From Chloroflexi bacterium 44-23 (GTDB lineage Bacteria > Chloroflexota > Anaerolineae > Anaerolineales > Anaerolineaceae): a DNA stretch of 64,000 bases. Below, in pieces: positions 1 to 9,068 of the stretch; position 1 is the stretch's first letter; the number at the start of each line of letters is the position of its first letter. The notes beneath the pieces were generated by a model. That model was not told the origin of the DNA. It worked only from the letters and a program-made list of their open reading frames with translations, and did not search any database. Position numbers and translations under genes: made by a program. The DNA lies in assembly GCA_001899005.1 (NCBI GenBank), contig MKUW01000007.1:62001-126000 (forward strand), read 5' to 3'.

Positions 1-2
1 CG

Positions 3-215
3 GAAAAATTTGTTGATTTCGTGTTGAGCGTTCCATTTCAAGAAGATATCCCTTTGCAAATGTTCGTGTACCCGGCCAATAAGAATGCCAAGTTGCCTAA
101 AGAATTTAGCCAATATGCACAAACAGCCAAACAACCCGCTACCCTTGATCCTCAATTAATCGCTGATTATCGGGATGCTTGGATTGAAGAATGGACTGCG
201 GCGGTGTTGAGATAA
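3..215 (+). CDS. ABC transporter substrate-binding protein, thiamine-type (3' end only)
   Basis: Only the last 70 codons are in the window; the frame is open to the left edge, so the real start lies outside. The tail resembles the C-terminus of ThiB/TbpA periplasmic binding proteins: a 'FQEDIPLQMFVYP' stretch, then 'LPKEFSQYA', then a closing helix 'YRDAWIEEWTAAV'. Such proteins capture the ligand outside the membrane and hand it to the permease. The stop is directly followed by the permease gene, whose ATG lies 2 bases further on, so the two are co-transcribed. Thiamine is the best guess from the tail; iron or another small ligand cannot be excluded on 70 residues. Confidence 0.7.
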   Translation, partial: EKFVDFVLSVPFQEDIPLQMFVYPANKNAKLPKEFSQYAQTAKQPATLDPQLIADYRDAWIEEWTAAVLR

Positions 216-217
216 CA

Positions 218-1918
218 ATGCTGTCAGAAGATAAAAAACCAGTTCAAGCGTTACAATTTAATATTCGTCTGTTGTTTTGGCTGGTCCCGGTCGCATTTTT
301 TGCATTATTCTATGTGCTACCTATTGGTTCTATTCTGGAGCATATTGTTGCGGATCCGGGTAGTATTGGTAAGTTGCAATCAGTTTGGCCTAAAATTTGG
401 AGCCCTCTAAAATTTACAGTTTGGCAGGCTGTCTTATCCACGTTGATTACAATGCTTATTGGAGTACCAGCGGCATTTGTCTTTGCCCGGTTTCGCTTCC
501 CGGGGAAAGGATTAATGAAGATTTTGACAACCATCCCCTTCATTATGCCTACCGTGGTGGTTGCCGCTGGCTTTAGCTCGTTAATAGGTCCGCAAGGATG
601 GCTTAATGTTCTTTTGATGAATCTGATGGGTTTACAACACCCTCCGCTTCAAATCCTTAATACAATTTACGCCATTGTTCTCGCACATGTTTTTTACAAC
701 ACTACTGTCTTCATCCGCGTGTTGGGAGGAGCCTGGTCACAATTAGATCCGAAAATGGAATATGCTGCCCGATCTTTGGGTGCCTCAGCGATAAAAGTAT
801 TTAAAGAAATAACACTTCCGTTGTTACGGCCTGCATTTTTCTCAGCACTTTTGTTAGTCTTTTTATTTGACTTTACCAGCTTTGCCGTTATTCTTCTATT
901 GGGAGGCCCAGGCTTTGCCACACTCGAGGTAGAAATTTATACGCAGGCTCTCCATTTGCTCAATTTGCCGATGGCTGGTTTGCTTTCGTTTGTTCAGTTG
1001 ATGTTTACATTGATGTTAACAGTAGGTTACTCACGGCTTAATCAGCGCAAATCTCTTGCCTTACAACCCAGAGATCCGATTGAAGTTGAGAAGCCTGCTG
1101 TGAATCTTGCTGAAAAAATGCTCTTATGGGGTGTAAATTTAGTCTTGTTGCTCTTATTAATTTCGCCACTCATTTCCCTGGCAATTCGTTCCATCTTAGC
1201 GCCAGCGAATAACGCAGGTGTGGGCAGGTTGAGTTTGCGTTATTATACAGCGCTTTTTGTAAACCAACGAAGCTCTCTTTTTTATGTGCCGCCCGTGGAA
1301 GCAATTATCAATTCGCTTTGGATAGGTTTTTTAACGATTACATTCACTTTATTAGTTGGTTTTTTTGCTGCCAAAACGTTATCCAGACGTACCAAGGCAA
1401 GCCGCCTGTTCGATATTTTGTTAATGCTCCCATTAGGCACGTCAGCTGTGACTCTTGGTTTGGGTTTTTTATTGGTGTTCAACCGCCCGCCTTTAATTGC
1501 TGGTCATTCGTTTGTGCTGATTCCATTGGCACATTCGCTGGTGGCATTGCCTTTTGTCGTTCGCATTTTGCAGCCAGCAATTGAGTCAATTCCCGATATT
1601 TATACTCAATCTGCCGCTATTCTGGGAGCATCCCCCTGGCAAGTCTGGAGACAGATTGAACTTCCACTACTCGCTCGCTCATTTTTATCCGGCGGCATCT
1701 TTGCATTTACAATTTCTATTGGTGAATTCGGGGCTACCACTTTTCTATCGACGCCGGATCTGCCCACTATCCCGGTAGCAATTTATCGCTATCTTTCACA
1801 ACCGGGAGCATTGAACTATGGACAGGCAATGGCTATGGCCACGATTTTGATGGTGGTTTGTGCTCTGGCAATTATGGTAGTTGAAAAATTACGACTGCCA
1901 GGAATATCCGATTTTTGA
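218..1918 (+). CDS. ABC transporter permease, two fused membrane domains (ThiP-type)
   Basis: About 566 residues with two homologous sets of membrane helices, as in ThiP and FbpB permeases, which form the whole channel in one chain. Each half carries an EAA-type loop that docks to the ATPase: 'EYAARSLGASAIKVF' in the first half and 'QSAAILGASPWQVWRQI' in the second. The ATG at 218 is preferred because it directly follows the stop of the binding protein; an in-frame ATG at 191 would add nine residues and overlap that gene. It is the middle gene of a binding protein-permease-ATPase operon. Import of thiamine or a related small ligand is inferred from the partial upstream gene. Confidence 0.88.
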   Translation: MLSEDKKPVQALQFNIRLLFWLVPVAFFALFYVLPIGSILEHIVADPGSIGKLQSVWPKIWSPLKFTVWQAVLSTLITMLIGVPAAFVFARFRFPGKGLMKILTTIPFIMPTVVVAAGFSSLIGPQGWLNVLLMNLMGLQHPPLQILNTIYAIVLAHVFYNTTVFIRVLGGAWSQLDPKMEYAARSLGASAIKVFKEITLPLLRPAFFSALLLVFLFDFTSFAVILLLGGPGFATLEVEIYTQALHLLNLPMAGLLSFVQLMFTLMLTVGYSRLNQRKSLALQPRDPIEVEKPAVNLAEKMLLWGVNLVLLLLLISPLISLAIRSILAPANNAGVGRLSLRYYTALFVNQRSSLFYVPPVEAIINSLWIGFLTITFTLLVGFFAAKTLSRRTKASRLFDILLMLPLGTSAVTLGLGFLLVFNRPPLIAGHSFVLIPLAHSLVALPFVVRILQPAIESIPDIYTQSAAILGASPWQVWRQIELPLLARSFLSGGIFAFTISIGEFGATTFLSTPDLPTIPVAIYRYLSQPGALNYGQAMAMATILMVVCALAIMVVEKLRLPGISDF

Positions 1919-1927
1919 GGCGATGAA

Positions 1928-2959
1928 ATGCTGACTGTTGAAAATATTGAGAAGATGTATGAAGGGAAACCTTTACTGCGAGGTATCAGTTTTGAATTAA
2001 AGCAGGGAGAAACAATCTGTCTTTTGGGCCGGTCTGGTAGCGGGAAGAGTACATTATTGCGAATAATTGTCGGGATTGAATTGCCGGATTCCGGACGTAT
2101 CTTGTGGGCCGGCAAGGATATGGCCAATGTTCCTATTCACGAACGTAATTTTGGATTGATGTTTCAAGACTATGCCCTCTTTCCGCACAAAAACGTTTTT
2201 AATAACGTTGCTTTCGGATTGAGAATGATCGGTGTTCCGGCCGATCAGGTTAAGAAACGGGTTGAAATCGAGTTGGATAAAGTCGGTATGCTGAATTTCT
2301 CTCGCAGAAGAGTAACTGAATTATCCGGTGGAGAACAACAACGGGTTGCCCTGGCGCGTGCACTGGTGCCAAAACCACGTTTATTATTGCTGGATGAACC
2401 ATTAGGGGCTCTTGATAAAACATTGCGAGGTCAATTATTACAAGATATCCATACCCTATTGCTGGAAACCGGTATACCTGCAATTTACGTCACCCACGAT
2501 CAAGAAGAGGCCTTTCGTATCGCGGATCGCTTATTAATCTTACGCGATGGCGAGATTGTGCAAAGCGGGGCTCCACAATCAATTTACCGAGACCCGAAAG
2601 ACACCTGGGTGGCAAAATTTTTAGGTCTTAATAATATTTTGCCTGCGCGCATCGTCCGATTTAATCCTTTGACTGTGGAAACAGACATTGGTGAATTAGA
2701 AATCGAACCATTTAGAGAAATTCAATACAAAATTGGCCAGGAAGTCGATCTCTTAATTCGGCCGGATGCATTAATCATTAATCAAGCGGGTAACAATCAG
2801 ATCAGTGGAAAGGTGAAGGACGTATTCTTTTTAGGCGAAGGATATCATGTAATCGTCAAGCTTAACTCAACCACTTTGGAATTTGACCTGGCACAAGAAC
2901 TAAAGATTGGAGATGCAATTCAGGGAAGTCTGGATGCAAATTCAGTTTCCATTTTATAG
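1928..2959 (+). CDS. ABC transporter ATP-binding protein with C-terminal TOBE-like domain
   Basis: The 343-residue ATPase subunit of the importer. All nucleotide-binding motifs are visible: Walker A 'GRSGSGKST' near residue 34, Q-loop 'LMFQDYALFPH', signature 'LSGGEQQRVALARAL', Walker B 'LLLLDEPLGALD' and H-loop 'YVTHDQEEAF'. About 110 residues after the ATPase core form a regulatory TOBE-like domain, as in PotA/FbpC; the classical ThiQ lacks this, so the ligand is not certain. GAGG lies a few bases before the ATG, and only 9 bases separate it from the permease stop. Confidence 0.9.
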   Translation: MLTVENIEKMYEGKPLLRGISFELKQGETICLLGRSGSGKSTLLRIIVGIELPDSGRILWAGKDMANVPIHERNFGLMFQDYALFPHKNVFNNVAFGLRMIGVPADQVKKRVEIELDKVGMLNFSRRRVTELSGGEQQRVALARALVPKPRLLLLDEPLGALDKTLRGQLLQDIHTLLLETGIPAIYVTHDQEEAFRIADRLLILRDGEIVQSGAPQSIYRDPKDTWVAKFLGLNNILPARIVRFNPLTVETDIGELEIEPFREIQYKIGQEVDLLIRPDALIINQAGNNQISGKVKDVFFLGEGYHVIVKLNSTTLEFDLAQELKIGDAIQGSLDANSVSIL

Positions 2960-3010
2960 AATTAATTGTATGATCAGCAATGGTGAATCATATCTGATTT
3001 TGAAGGTGTC

Positions 3011-3484
3011 ATGAAAAAATCGATCTTGGTCATAAAGCAAAACACAGATCTGCAAGAGACCTGGCGTTACCAGGGGCGGATGGTCAATAAAGTTGGCAAT
3101 GAAGTCACAATTGAAGCGAAATTTAATCGTAAAGATTATTTGTTCAACGGAATTATGCTAAAAGAAGGTGACACATTTGTTGAGACCTACTACAGTGATC
3201 GCTGGTATAACATTTTTGCCATGTACGATCGCGATAGCAGCACACTGAAGGGATGGTACTGTAATATTACCTATCCGGCGGAAATCAGTTTCAATATGAT
3301 TAAATATGTTGACCTGGCCCTGGATTTGTTGGTGAGACCGGATGGAGAACAAATTGTGCTTGATCGGAAAGAGTTTGAAGATTTAGAATTAGACGAAGAA
3401 ACTCGCCAAAAAGCACTTGCAGCATTGGCAGAATTACAACAACTTTTTCGTGATAAGTTTGACGATTTAATAACGAAAAGTTGA
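3011..3484 (+). CDS. DUF402 family protein
   Basis: 157 residues that match the DUF402 pattern: an N-terminal strand-rich part, the central 'YYSDRWYNIFAMYDRD' and 'GWYCNITYPAE' segments, and 'YVDLALDLLVRPDGE' followed by an acidic helix. Members include nucleotide phosphatases and the RNA-binding part of FAU-1/RNase E-like proteins; the conserved aromatic and acidic residues bind nucleotide and metal. The cellular substrate here is unknown. It lies 51 bases after the ABC ATPase and may be read from the same transcript. It faces the lipoprotein gene tail to tail. Confidence 0.8.
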   Translation: MKKSILVIKQNTDLQETWRYQGRMVNKVGNEVTIEAKFNRKDYLFNGIMLKEGDTFVETYYSDRWYNIFAMYDRDSSTLKGWYCNITYPAEISFNMIKYVDLALDLLVRPDGEQIVLDRKEFEDLELDEETRQKALAALAELQQLFRDKFDDLITKS

Positions 3485-3518
3485 GCCAGACCGAATTATT
3501 TCAGTTGCAATTAATAGT

Positions 3519-3540
3519 AAAAGCTGCCTTTTAGGGTAGC
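3519..3540 (-). terminator. Possible intrinsic terminator between convergent genes
   Basis: GCTGCC at 3523-3528 can pair with GGTAGC at 3535-3540 (one G-T pair); on the minus strand it is followed by TTTT. It overlaps the stop codon of the minus-strand lipoprotein gene. The stem is short, so this is a modest candidate. Confidence 0.4.
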
Positions 3541-4643
3541 AAAGTAATTTCGAAACTAGATAACGCGATTGTCCCAGGAATTCTGGTCGCACTTTCTTGC
3601 CGGAAAGTCAGACGGACATTGGTCGCTTCATTAACCTGATATGGCAGCAGCGCCGTGAAAGGAATGTGGCTGACACCATCCATGGATGCATGCAGCTCAA
3701 CTTGGCTGGAACACAAAATGGCACCAGTGGGATCAACACATTCAATAATCAGCGGGGTATCGTTCAATATGCGCGCCAGACCGGAAATTTCGAGCATTCC
3801 ATGGCTTATTTCATCGTCTGGGGCTGGCTGACGAATGATATAAGGCTCAGTCAAATCGCTAGGAGCCGTAATTTGATTTTCTCCTAGTGCCAGCAAAATC
3901 AACTCAACTGAGGTTAGCCACATGGGGCGCTGGAAGCGGTCAAAGCTGCTCACTTGCAAGCGCGCAAGCTGGGCGACGCCAGCAACATTAAAATCTATTT
4001 CAGGTGCAATTAAGAAGTGGCGGCCAATGTTACTGCGGTAATTGAAGACTTCATTAGCGATGCGTTTTCTATCCGGGTCGATGATTTCGATGTGGATGAG
4101 ACCATCTTCACCCGGGCTGATGATCGCTTCAGGACGGACTGGCGAGATTACCTTGGAGTACATACCGAGATTATTGATTCGAAAAAAGGCCAGAGGAGGA
4201 TTGGGGGTAGAGGTAATGGTAGGTGTGCGTGAGGGGTAGCGCGTTCTGGTTGGATATGGAGTGCGGGTAGGTATTTTGGTTATTGTCGCAGTCCAGGTAA
4301 TAGAAGCGGTCATGCTTGCCGTTAATGTTGGCCTTACGCTGACTTCGTCGGTATGTTCAGAGACCGGGGATGTTGAATTTGGAATTGCTGTCTTGGTTGG
4401 TATGGTCTTTGGGATGTCTTCCGTGGAAGTTGGTGTGGGTGAACTTTGCTGTGTGATGGTAGCAGTATTTTTTAATTTAACAGGTAAAGATAGGCTTTGT
4501 GTGGCGGATGGTTTACGCGTTGAAGTGGCCGGTGGAGGCGTTTTCAAGATACCCGGTTTACAACCATATACTCCAACCATGATGAAAGAAAACAATAGAA
4601 AAACAGCCATGTGAGGATGGAAAAGACGTTGTTTATTTAGCAT
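3531..4643 (-). CDS. Putative lipoprotein with Thr/Pro-rich linker
   Basis: The protein starts with a hydrophobic segment ending in a lipobox-like 'VGVYGC', so it is probably lipidated at the Cys and anchored outside the membrane. Residues of roughly 30-140 form a Thr/Ser/Pro-rich linker ('TPTST', 'TRTPYPTRTRYPSRTPT'), followed by about 220 residues rich in predicted beta strands that I do not recognise. The ATG at 4643 is preferred since an earlier ATG at 4682 would overlap the preceding oxidoreductase gene and place more polar residues before the signal. It is the last gene of a three-gene minus-strand run (response regulator, oxidoreductase, lipoprotein). Function unknown. Confidence 0.75.
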   Translation of the reverse strand: MLNKQRLFHPHMAVFLLFSFIMVGVYGCKPGILKTPPPATSTRKPSATQSLSLPVKLKNTATITQQSSPTPTSTEDIPKTIPTKTAIPNSTSPVSEHTDEVSVRPTLTASMTASITWTATITKIPTRTPYPTRTRYPSRTPTITSTPNPPLAFFRINNLGMYSKVISPVRPEAIISPGEDGLIHIEIIDPDRKRIANEVFNYRSNIGRHFLIAPEIDFNVAGVAQLARLQVSSFDRFQRPMWLTSVELILLALGENQITAPSDLTEPYIIRQPAPDDEISHGMLEISGLARILNDTPLIIECVDPTGAILCSSQVELHASMDGVSHIPFTALLPYQVNEATNVRLTFRQESATRIPGTIALSSFEITLLP

Positions 4644-4656
4644 CAGGTTTATTTTA

Positions 4657-5523
4657 TCAGAGGAAGGCAGGGGCGACTTCATTAATGAAGATTTTCATCT
4701 GCTGACCCCGTTGTGCGTTTGATTCAGCAATAAAATTGATTAATGCATAATTCATGCCGATCGCTCGATAGTCTTTGAGTTTTTGAATAACCTTGGACGG
4801 GCTTCCATACAAACCACCTGAATCGTCCTCACTGAATTTAAAATCAAGTCGAAAACGAATGGCGATTGTAAAAGGACGATTTGATAGTATTGATTTTATC
4901 TGGTCTAATTTGGAGCTGATTGTTTGCGGAGAGGATGCATTTGGATGCCACCCATCAGCGAGTAAAGCAGCCCGCCTGGCGGCATAAATCGAATCACCAG
5001 CCAACCATAAAGGTGGTCCGCCATTTTGAATGGGGGCGGGTGATAAAACAAGATCCTTAAAGCTGTAGTAATTACCTGAGAAGGATACTGCAGGCTGACC
5101 CTGCCACAAAACACGCAGAACCTGTACAGCTTCGTTCATCCGTTTTGCTCTATCGGAAAAGCTGTACCCCAGATTATTATATTCACCTGCCGACCAGCCG
5201 ATTCCGGCTGCCAGCATGGTTCGGCCACCTGAAAGGTCATCGATGGTGGCAACCGCTTTAGCGACTTCTACCGGGTTACGCTGGGGCAACACCAGAGAAG
5301 AAATTCCCAGTTTAATGGTGTTGGTACCGGCTGCCAGATATGCACTGGTCGAAAGGGATTCATAAATATGTCCAAAACGCTCGGAATCAGCTTGCGGTAG
5401 AGCCAGGTGGTCTGTTAGCCAGATAGAATCAAAACCCAAGCTCTCGGCACGTTGAGCAGCATCAATGATGGAAAGCCGGCTCGCAGCAGGTCCATAATTA
5501 GGTAATATCAAGCCAAATTTCAT
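4657..5523 (-). CDS. LLM class oxidoreductase (luciferase-like, probably F420- or FMN-dependent)
   Basis: 288 residues with the bacterial luciferase-like TIM-barrel pattern: 'MKFGLILPNYGP' first strand, 'AESLGFDSIWLTDHLALP', 'IKLGISSLVLPQRNPVEVAKAVATID' in pieces, 'SGGRTMLAAGIGW' and 'PPLWLAGDS'. This family uses reduced flavin or F420 to oxidise or reduce small organic molecules. 'GGRTMLAAGIGW' is typical of the F420-type branch. The substrate cannot be told. Its start overlaps the stop of the response regulator by four bases, so translation is likely coupled. Confidence 0.85.
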   Translation of the reverse strand: MKFGLILPNYGPAASRLSIIDAAQRAESLGFDSIWLTDHLALPQADSERFGHIYESLSTSAYLAAGTNTIKLGISSLVLPQRNPVEVAKAVATIDDLSGGRTMLAAGIGWSAGEYNNLGYSFSDRAKRMNEAVQVLRVLWQGQPAVSFSGNYYSFKDLVLSPAPIQNGGPPLWLAGDSIYAARRAALLADGWHPNASSPQTISSKLDQIKSILSNRPFTIAIRFRLDFKFSEDDSGGLYGSPSKVIQKLKDYRAIGMNYALINFIAESNAQRGQQMKIFINEVAPAFL

Positions 5524-5909
5524 TTTGGTTTATGGTTGTGATTACTAAATTTCCTAATGGCATTTTCCAGATTCTGGATTGTGAGAGGTTTTGCCAGGAA
5601 GCCATTGGCACCAGCTTCGATTGCTTTGACACCTTCAATGTCAGGCTCGCCTGCGGAAAGCACCAATACAGGTGTGGCACCCACGATCTCACTATTACGA
5701 ATTTGTTGAACAATTTCAAAACCGCTCAGATCTTGCATGTTAATGTCTACTAAAACCAGGTCTGGTTGGGTTAAATAGACATGCTGGATGGCTTCGTCAG
5801 AACTGGGACATAAAATGGCTTCATGTCCCAGAATTTTTGCTGACCTGGCCATTAATTCAAGTGTCTGAACATCATCATCTATAAATAAAATCTTTGCCAT
5901 AGGTTTCAT
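5520..5909 (-). CDS. Stand-alone response regulator receiver protein
   Basis: A single CheY-like receiver domain of 129 residues. The acidic pocket 'IDDD' (residues 10-13), phospho-acceptor Asp55 in 'LVLVDINM', the switch Ser85 in 'VLVLSAGE' and Lys107 in 'FLAKPL' are all present, so it should be phosphorylatable. No output domain follows; it would act by protein contact or as a phosphorelay link. No histidine kinase is nearby. A second possible start is Met4 ('MAKILFIDDD'). First gene of the three-gene run ending at 3531. Confidence 0.9.
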   Translation of the reverse strand: MKPMAKILFIDDDVQTLELMARSAKILGHEAILCPSSDEAIQHVYLTQPDLVLVDINMQDLSGFEIVQQIRNSEIVGATPVLVLSAGEPDIEGVKAIEAGANGFLAKPLTIQNLENAIRKFSNHNHKPK

Positions 5910-5976
5910 TCAATGAATTGCATTTTCTGTACCACCATCAGAGCTGGGAGGTGTTCCAGCCATGTCCAGTGGTGAT

Positions 5977-7476
5977 CTAGCGATAAATCTCCTCGTACTT
6001 GGTCTTTAAATAACGAATATAAGGTTTTGCATCGATTTTTGAACCTGTAATCTGCTGAACCAACTCCTGTGGTTCAAACTTTGCCCCATGTTGATGTACA
6101 TTTACACGTAACCATTGTAAAATATCATGAAAATCACCCTGACTAATTTTATCATCAAGTGTGTGTAAATCAACACGCATTTTTTCCCACAGCTGTACGG
6201 ATATCAAATTTCCAAGTGCATAGGTAGGGAAGTATCCTATCAAACCGGCGGACCAATGCACATCTTGTAAGACTCCGCGCGTATCATCCGATGGAGTTAC
6301 GCCCAAATATTCTTGCATGCGGGCATTCCAGGCAGAGGGTAAATCTTTAACAGCTAATTTGTCTTCCATTAATTCCATTTCCAATTCAAGCCTCAACATA
6401 ACATGCAAGTTGTATGTTGCTTCATCTGCTTCCGTGCGGATCAATGATGGTTCAACTTTGTTTATGGCTCTATAAAAAGTTTCAACATCAATATTGTGCA
6501 ATTGATCGGGAAATAAGTCCATAAGTTTTGGGTAAAAATGGTGCCAAAATGCCCGTGATCGGCCGATTAAATTTTCCCAAAGACGTGACTGGGATTCATG
6601 TACAGCCAGAGAAGACGCATCGCTGAGTGGAGTTCTCTTAAAGGCAGGGTTAAAACCTAATTCGTAAAGCGCGTGCCCTGATTCATGCATAGTACTAAAT
6701 AGCGAAGAAGTCATATGGCGATCAAGCACTTTCGTGGTGAAGCGCACATCGTTTTGGCCAAAAGTGGTGGTAAAAGGATGAGCTGATTTATCCTGGCGGC
6801 TGCGTTTCCAATCAATTCCGAAGGCTTCGGCGACTTCTAAGCCAAACTGCCATTGTTTCTCCGGTTCAAAGTATTGCCGCAGAAAAGAATCATCGATAGG
6901 AGCATGATGTGCAATATCGTGAATCAAATCTACTTGCAATGGCCGCAGTTCGTCAAAAATTTGTTTGACATCAGCTGTCTTCATTCCTGGCTCGTAGAAA
7001 TTTAGAAGTGGGTCATAAATATGATCATAGGGTTGGAAGCATTGTGCCAATTCGCGGGTTAAAGCAATGATTTTTTCAAGGTATGGTTGAAAAACCGAAA
7101 ATTGGTTGCTCTCCTTGGCTTTTTCCCAATATGGATAGGCAACCGACGTAAGCTGAGCTAGATTTTTCAATAATTCAACCGGGATTTTTGTCTCCTGGTC
7201 GTACAGTCGTTGGGTGACTTTAATCAGGCTGGCATCATCTGATCGAGGGTCAAGGTTGCTGGATTCGGTTTGAAGTTCAGATAAAAGCTGGCCGATATCT
7301 TCTGAAACGAACATATTATGCGCCAGTTCGGAAATGGTGCCAATTTGGTCACCTCTTTCCTCATTACCATTTGCTGGCATGTTCACTTGTTGATCCCATT
7401 CAAGCAAAGCTGCGGTATGCTTTAAATCATATATTGCATTTAACTTGTTTTTGAGTCTGGTTAATTTTTGTTCCAT
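5977..7476 (-). CDS. Carboxypeptidase Taq family (M32) metallopeptidase
   Basis: About 499 residues, the normal size for M32 carboxypeptidases, which trim C-terminal residues from peptides in the cytoplasm using one metal ion. The zinc motif HESGH lies in 'STMHESGHALYELGF', and the family signatures 'HPFTTTFGQNDVRFTT' and 'HESQSRLWEN' follow in the right order. I place the start at 7476, where AGGATGG precedes the ATG; a longer frame reaches 7557 but its 27 extra residues do not look like the family. It stands alone; the next gene upstream is across a 480-base spacer. Confidence 0.92.
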   Translation of the reverse strand: MEQKLTRLKNKLNAIYDLKHTAALLEWDQQVNMPANGNEERGDQIGTISELAHNMFVSEDIGQLLSELQTESSNLDPRSDDASLIKVTQRLYDQETKIPVELLKNLAQLTSVAYPYWEKAKESNQFSVFQPYLEKIIALTRELAQCFQPYDHIYDPLLNFYEPGMKTADVKQIFDELRPLQVDLIHDIAHHAPIDDSFLRQYFEPEKQWQFGLEVAEAFGIDWKRSRQDKSAHPFTTTFGQNDVRFTTKVLDRHMTSSLFSTMHESGHALYELGFNPAFKRTPLSDASSLAVHESQSRLWENLIGRSRAFWHHFYPKLMDLFPDQLHNIDVETFYRAINKVEPSLIRTEADEATYNLHVMLRLELEMELMEDKLAVKDLPSAWNARMQEYLGVTPSDDTRGVLQDVHWSAGLIGYFPTYALGNLISVQLWEKMRVDLHTLDDKISQGDFHDILQWLRVNVHQHGAKFEPQELVQQITGSKIDAKPYIRYLKTKYEEIYR

Positions 7477-7685
7477 ATTTTCCATCCTGAAAAGAAGAAA
7501 GTATGTAAATTTGTGGTCATTTTTAGATCCATTGTACCTTAAACTTCTTTCCATCAAGAGGCGGAACAGGAAGGTTACCGTGGTTTTAGAATAGACAATT
7601 TACTTATCAATTTTTTTTCAGTATATCCATCTTGATCGATCAATGTGACATAAAAATGGTGGGTTGTGTCAGCCTAAGCCGGCTG

Positions 7686-7824
7686 ATGGGCGAAGCATCC
7701 GCGATGGGTATGTTTTTAGAGGATGGATTGGTTTCCCGGATGCTTCGCCCTTACGAGAGATCTCAAGTGAAAGAGACATAATCCCTCTCGGAAGGAAAGC
7801 CATTTGACTTTTTTTCTCAAGTTA
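7686..7824 (+). repeat. Dispersed palindromic repeat, copy 1 (REP/MITE-like)
   Basis: Contains a perfect 14-base inverted repeat, GGGCGAAGCATCCG at 7688-7701 and CGGATGCTTCGCCC at 7737-7750, with a 35-base interior. A second copy in the same orientation lies at 27505-27645. The two agree almost fully across the hairpin, and similarity continues weakly through 'GGAAGGAAAGCC' and 'CTCAAGTT' downstream. It carries no gene. The rest of the 7477-7955 spacer shows nothing else that I can name. Confidence 0.75.
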
Positions 7825-7955
7825 ATTCGTAACGCACTAAACTATAACTGTTTTTTGTTATGAGCAGTAGTAGTGTAGCGAAGCAATGACAGTTATTCAT
7901 CCGTTAACATCGGTTTAAATTAAAGTATCAAAATAGAAGATCATTGTGTGTTAAA

Positions 7956-8549
7956 ATGCATTTTATGATGAGAAATTGGAAATTAAATGAACGCATGTAC
8001 CGGCGCGAACAGATGCAACGCTGCCTTTTAAACAGTTGCAAAGGTGCCTGCTGTTTGTATGGTGTTTGGGTTGGGTTGGAAGAACAAGAAAAAATTCTTG
8101 CCAACGGCAAAATCATCCAGGAGAACATGAAATTTGAGAATAGAAATTTGGATTGGTTCCGAACCAGAGTTGAAGAGGACCAGCATTTCGCCAGCACCAA
8201 AGTTATCCATACGACGCTGGTGGCCGACCAAAATCATTATGGGAACAGTGCCTGCATCTTCCTTGGTATGGAAGGAAAATGTGCTCTTCAGCTGGCAAGT
8301 TTGGCACTGGGGTTGCACCCCTGGGCACTCAAACCATTTTATTGTGTGCTGCATCCGCTGGATTTGGATGAAGAAGGTCGTATCACCCTGGATGAAACCG
8401 CACAGCTCCTGGCAGAAGAAGGCAGTTGCTTAAGACAATCAACTTCGCAGATCCCATTATTGGAAACATTTTCAGAGGAACTGAAGTACTTGCTGGGCGA
8501 AGATACCTATCTGGAAGAACTGAAAAAAGCAACATGCTTGGGGGAATAA
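7956..8549 (+). CDS. Cys-rich metal/Fe-S cluster-type protein (DUF3109/YkgJ-like)
   Basis: About 197 residues with four cysteine groups: 'CLLNSCKGACCLYG' near the start, 'SACIFLGMEGKCALQ', 'PFYCVLHPL' and 'GSCLRQ'. This layout, including 'GACC', matches DUF3109 proteins, relatives of the YkgJ zinc/iron-cluster family; the Cys set probably holds a metal centre. No reaction is established for the family. The frame is open from a TTG at 7944; I use the ATG at 7956, but ATGs at 7965 and 7968 are just as plausible and none has a strong ribosome site. It stands alone between two spacers. Confidence 0.65.
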   Translation: MHFMMRNWKLNERMYRREQMQRCLLNSCKGACCLYGVWVGLEEQEKILANGKIIQENMKFENRNLDWFRTRVEEDQHFASTKVIHTTLVADQNHYGNSACIFLGMEGKCALQLASLALGLHPWALKPFYCVLHPLDLDEEGRITLDETAQLLAEEGSCLRQSTSQIPLLETFSEELKYLLGEDTYLEELKKATCLGE

Positions 8550-9068
8550 GCAATTTACAAATAAAATTATTTGACTACTCTGCCCATCAAGAACAGCAGC
8601 CAAGCGCAACAGTTTACTGTTTAAAGAGTATTTAACTTGAAGAAGATGGCTTTGTTATCAAAGACAAGCAGGCTGGCTCGCAATAATAAAGCTGAGCTCC
8701 TGCAATATTGTCTTGCCAAAAATTTTTGAAAGCCAGTTTGTTTTTTACTCTTTTGCCATAATCAAAAAAGGTCATTATCAATTAAATCGAAGCCGGTTCA
8801 AAAATGCAGGATTAATTCTTATTTCCACTTCAGAAAGATTTTCAATTAAATTAAGAAAAAGAACAAATTAGCACCCTCGATTTCATTGATTGCAGGAAGC
8901 GCATTTGTAAGCGCGAGATGTGCAAAACCGAACGTTTTCTAGTGCATAACGAAACCTCAGGTAGGCGAATCACCCATGTAGTGTGGGGAAATTCCCCATA
9001 GTGAGCATATTTTTGGAGTGCTATCCTATTAAGGTACAAAGACACATAAAAGAAAGGAAGTAGACAAC
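8550..9068. other. Gene-free spacer upstream of dps
   Basis: About 520 bases without a convincing coding frame. The dps-proximal 90 bases contain the palindrome listed separately and an AGGAAG ribosome site eight bases before the dps ATG. I see nothing else definite in the first 400 bases. Confidence 0.6.
8984..8998. promoter_or_regulatory. Palindrome upstream of dps, possible operator
   Basis: TGGGGAA-A-TTCCCCA is a perfect 7+1+7 inverted repeat, about 70 bases before the dps start. Such compact palindromes suit a dimeric repressor or activator rather than a terminator. No matching regulator is encoded nearby, so the binding protein is unknown. Confidence 0.45.

Noticed and set aside
7477..7557. 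Longer start for the M32 carboxypeptidase
   Set aside because: The extra 27 residues lack family similarity and the ATG at 7476 has a better ribosome site.
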